From contig NZ_JAEDAL010000001.1 in the NCBI RefSeq assembly GCF_016093295.1, positions 434,001 to 498,000 of the forward strand: a stretch of 64,000 nucleotides of DNA, read 5' to 3'. Positions 61,904 through 64,000 of this stretch are shown here, in pieces. The translations under genes were made by a program, and so were the position numbers. Position 1 is the first letter of the stretch; each line of letters starts with the position of its first letter. Under the pieces are notes generated by a model that ran no database searches, had not been told where the DNA came from, and saw nothing but the letters and a program-made list of their open reading frames with translations. The stretch comes from Inhella gelatinilytica (GTDB taxonomy: Bacteria; Pseudomonadota; Gammaproteobacteria; Burkholderiales; Burkholderiaceae_C).

Positions 61904-63991
61904 TCAGATGGCCTGCGGGTCCACGTCGATGGCCCAGCGGGTGACGCTGCGATGCTGGGGACGCAGCGCATGCAGGGCGGGCAGCCACTGCGCGAGCACC
62001 CGCTGCAAAACGCCGCGGTGTGACGCTTCCACCAGCATCTGCCACCGCCATTGGTTGGCCACCTTGGCCACGGGGTGGGGCACGGCGGGGTACCAAAAGA
62101 GATCCGACTCGCCCGACAGCGCCCGCCCCGCCGCCGCCGCCGCCATGAGAAAGGCCTGCGCCCCGGTCTCATCCCGACTGTCGGCCCGCAGCAAAGCCAA
62201 ATGCATAAAGGGCGGCAGACCCGCACTGCGCCGCTCGTCGAGCTGGGCTTGGGCAAAGGCCGGGTAATCGTGCCGCTTCAAGGCCTGATACAGGGGGTGC
62301 TCGACCTGGTGGCTTTGAACCCACATTTCGGCCGGGTGGCCGCTGGCACTGCCCGCCCGGCCGGCGCGCCCCGCGGCCTGAATCAAGAGCGCAAACAACC
62401 GCTCTGGGGCGCGGAAATCGCTGGAGTACAGCAGGTTGTCGGGGCTGAGGGCCGCCACCAAGGTGACACGGCGAAAGTCATGCCCCTTGGCGATCATTTG
62501 AGTGCCCACCAGCACGTCCACCTCGCCGGCATGCACGGCAGCCAATTGGGCCTCCAGGCTGCCGGCGCGCTGGGTGGTGTCGGCATCCAAGCGGGCAATG
62601 CGCGCCTGCGGCAGCAAGGCCTGCAACTGCTCCTCCAGGCGCTCGGTGCCCCGCCCAATGGCATCAATGTCCGGGTTACCACAGTCCGGACAAGCCACCG
62701 GTACGCGCTCCGAAAAACCGCAGTGGTGACAGCGCAGGCTGCGGTCCCCTTTGTGAAACACGCGCCAAGCACTGCAGTGCGGGCACCCGCTGCGCCAGCT
62801 GCACTGACCGCAATGCAGCACGGGGGCGTAACCGCGCCGGTTGAGCAACAGGAGCGATTGCTCGCCGCGGGCCAGACGGGCCTCGATGGCGTGTTGCAAG
62901 GTCGGCGCCAGCACGGGGGACGCTCGGTTCAGCTCGCCCGCGCGCGCCGGCAACCGCTTCATGTCCACCAAGCGAACGTCGGGCAGGGGGGCGGCGTCAA
63001 TGCGGCTGCGCAAGTCCAGGCGCTGATACCGGCCCGACTGGGCGTTGTGCCAGGTTTCCAAGGATGGCGTGGCCGAGCCCAGCACCACCGGAACCCCCAA
63101 CCGGGCCGCACGCCAGACCGCCAAGTCCCGCGCGGATTGGCGCGCCCCGTCTTGGGCCTTGAAGCTCGGATCGTGCTCTTCGTCCACCACCACCAGGCCC
63201 AGGCGTGGCAGAGACGCCAGCACCGCCAGTCGCGTGCCCAACACCACATCCGCCTGACCGAGGTGGGCCCGCAACCAATCCCGCAGCCGCTGCGCCGGCG
63301 TCAGCCCCGAGTGCAGGCAGGCCACGCGCTCCGCCCCGAAACGCGCCGCAAAACGCGCCACCAATTGGGGCGTGAGGTTGATCTCGGGCACCAACACCAG
63401 CACCTGGCGCCCTTGGGCCAGGGCGGTGGCCGCCGCTTGCAGGTAGACCTCGGTCTTGCCGCTGCCGGTGAGGCCCCAGAGCAAGCTGGGCTTGACCGGG
63501 GCCACCCCCACGAGCTGCTGTTTGAGGGCGTCCACGGCCACGGCTTGGTCGGCCTGCAGAGTGGGCGCCAGGCCTGAAGCCGGTTCTGCCGCACCCACCG
63601 GACGGAGCTTCTTGAGGCGGCGGGCCAGTTGCTCCGGGGTCAAGTTGGCCAACGGCGCCGGCAAGGCCGAGGCCGCCATCTCGCCCAAGCCCCGCTGGTA
63701 GTACGCCGCCGTAAACGCCACCAAACGGCGCCACTCTTCGCTGAGCGGCGGCAGATTCAACGCGGCTTGGACGGGCTTTAAGGCCGCTGGCGGCACCCCT
63801 TCCGTGTCGTCATCGGTCGGGTCCCACACCACGCCCAAGACCTCGCGCCGCCCCAGCGGCACCCGCACCAGTGACCCGGGTGGCACCCCCTCAGGATGCC
63901 GGTAGTCCAGCGGCGAACCCAGCCCGCTGTGCTGGGGTGTGGGCACCGCCACACGCAGCCGCACTCCAGCGGAATCTGAGCATTCGTTCAC
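61904..63991 (-). CDS. priA: Primosomal replication helicase PriA
   Basis: A 695-residue 3'-to-5' helicase for replication restart. The N-terminal DNA-binding part (RVAVPTPQHSGLGSPLDYRHPE) is followed by Walker A GLTGSGKTEVYLQ, the DEEH box (LVVVDEEHDPSFKAQ) and motif V/VI near QAAGRAGR. Eight zinc-binding Cys are in place (HCGQC, GCPHC, RCHHC, CPDC). The first start in the window is a GTG at 63991, nine bases from the window edge; an upstream start outside the window cannot be excluded. Confidence 0.95.
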   Translation of the reverse strand: MNECSDSAGVRLRVAVPTPQHSGLGSPLDYRHPEGVPPGSLVRVPLGRREVLGVVWDPTDDDTEGVPPAALKPVQAALNLPPLSEEWRRLVAFTAAYYQRGLGEMAASALPAPLANLTPEQLARRLKKLRPVGAAEPASGLAPTLQADQAVAVDALKQQLVGVAPVKPSLLWGLTGSGKTEVYLQAAATALAQGRQVLVLVPEINLTPQLVARFAARFGAERVACLHSGLTPAQRLRDWLRAHLGQADVVLGTRLAVLASLPRLGLVVVDEEHDPSFKAQDGARQSARDLAVWRAARLGVPVVLGSATPSLETWHNAQSGRYQRLDLRSRIDAAPLPDVRLVDMKRLPARAGELNRASPVLAPTLQHAIEARLARGEQSLLLLNRRGYAPVLHCGQCSWRSGCPHCSAWRVFHKGDRSLRCHHCGFSERVPVACPDCGNPDIDAIGRGTERLEEQLQALLPQARIARLDADTTQRAGSLEAQLAAVHAGEVDVLVGTQMIAKGHDFRRVTLVAALSPDNLLYSSDFRAPERLFALLIQAAGRAGRAGSASGHPAEMWVQSHQVEHPLYQALKRHDYPAFAQAQLDERRSAGLPPFMHLALLRADSRDETGAQAFLMAAAAAGRALSGESDLFWYPAVPHPVAKVANQWRWQMLVEASHRGVLQRVLAQWLPALHALRPQHRSVTRWAIDVDPQAI

Positions 63992-64000
63992 AAGTTCGCG

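Overview
The window looks like chromosomal DNA of a high-GC betaproteobacterium of the order Burkholderiales, probably in the Rubrivivax/Roseateles/Inhella neighbourhood. This is an inference from gene content: a phaM-type PHA granule regulator, a torF-glnK-amtB operon, the proteobacterial-type gshA, cytochrome c5, very high GC at third codon positions and frequent TTG/GTG starts. Genes are tightly packed. I see no insertion sequence, prophage, CRISPR array or rRNA, and one tRNA (Arg, anticodon CCG).

Layout. 1-4.3 kb: amino-acid handling on the minus strand (LysE-type exporter, aminotransferase, methyltransferase, partial GNAT), with a divergent MocR-type regulator. 4.3-12 kb: a CHASE4-GGDEF diguanylate cyclase divergent from an unusual receiver protein, the ABC-F ATPase Uup, glutathione synthetase, a class II amidotransferase, a DUF6502 protein and a class A acid phosphatase. 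12-20 kb: a TonB-dependent receptor, feoAB behind a near-perfect Fur box, BenE and Kup. 20-28.5 kb: a second TonB-dependent receptor with a secreted prolyl-oligopeptidase-family peptidase and a divergent LysR regulator, an orphan periplasmic binding protein and gshA. 28.5-36 kb: a receiver protein, torF-glnK-amtB with a visible sigma-54 promoter and an NtrC-like site, comM, ubiA, a PilJ-N-like secreted protein and ssb.

36-44 kb is a long minus-strand run: an OPT-family transporter, two tandem homologous periplasmic binding proteins, phaM, glcD, glcE, a TraB/GumN protein and a small Cys-rich exported protein. 44-52.3 kb: prfC, a GrpB-family protein, another orphan binding protein, two tandem SHOCT-PspC mini-proteins and an unrecognised 1398-residue membrane protein. 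52.4-57.3 kb: a complete sulfate ABC transporter (sbp-cysT-cysW-cysA-sbp2) with two binding proteins and strong inverted repeats upstream. 57.3-64 kb: a second diguanylate cyclase, nadC, a small phosphate-binding-like protein with a porin, tRNA-Arg, a membrane-anchored cytochrome c5 and priA.

Most of the window is nutrient acquisition (Fe2+, ammonium, sulfate, K+, peptides) plus c-di-GMP signalling. The least explained parts are the OPT transporter with two binding proteins in one operon, the 1398-residue internally repetitive membrane protein, the spread of orphan binding proteins (four in the window), and the terminator that sits between the second TonB receptor and the start of its peptidase gene.
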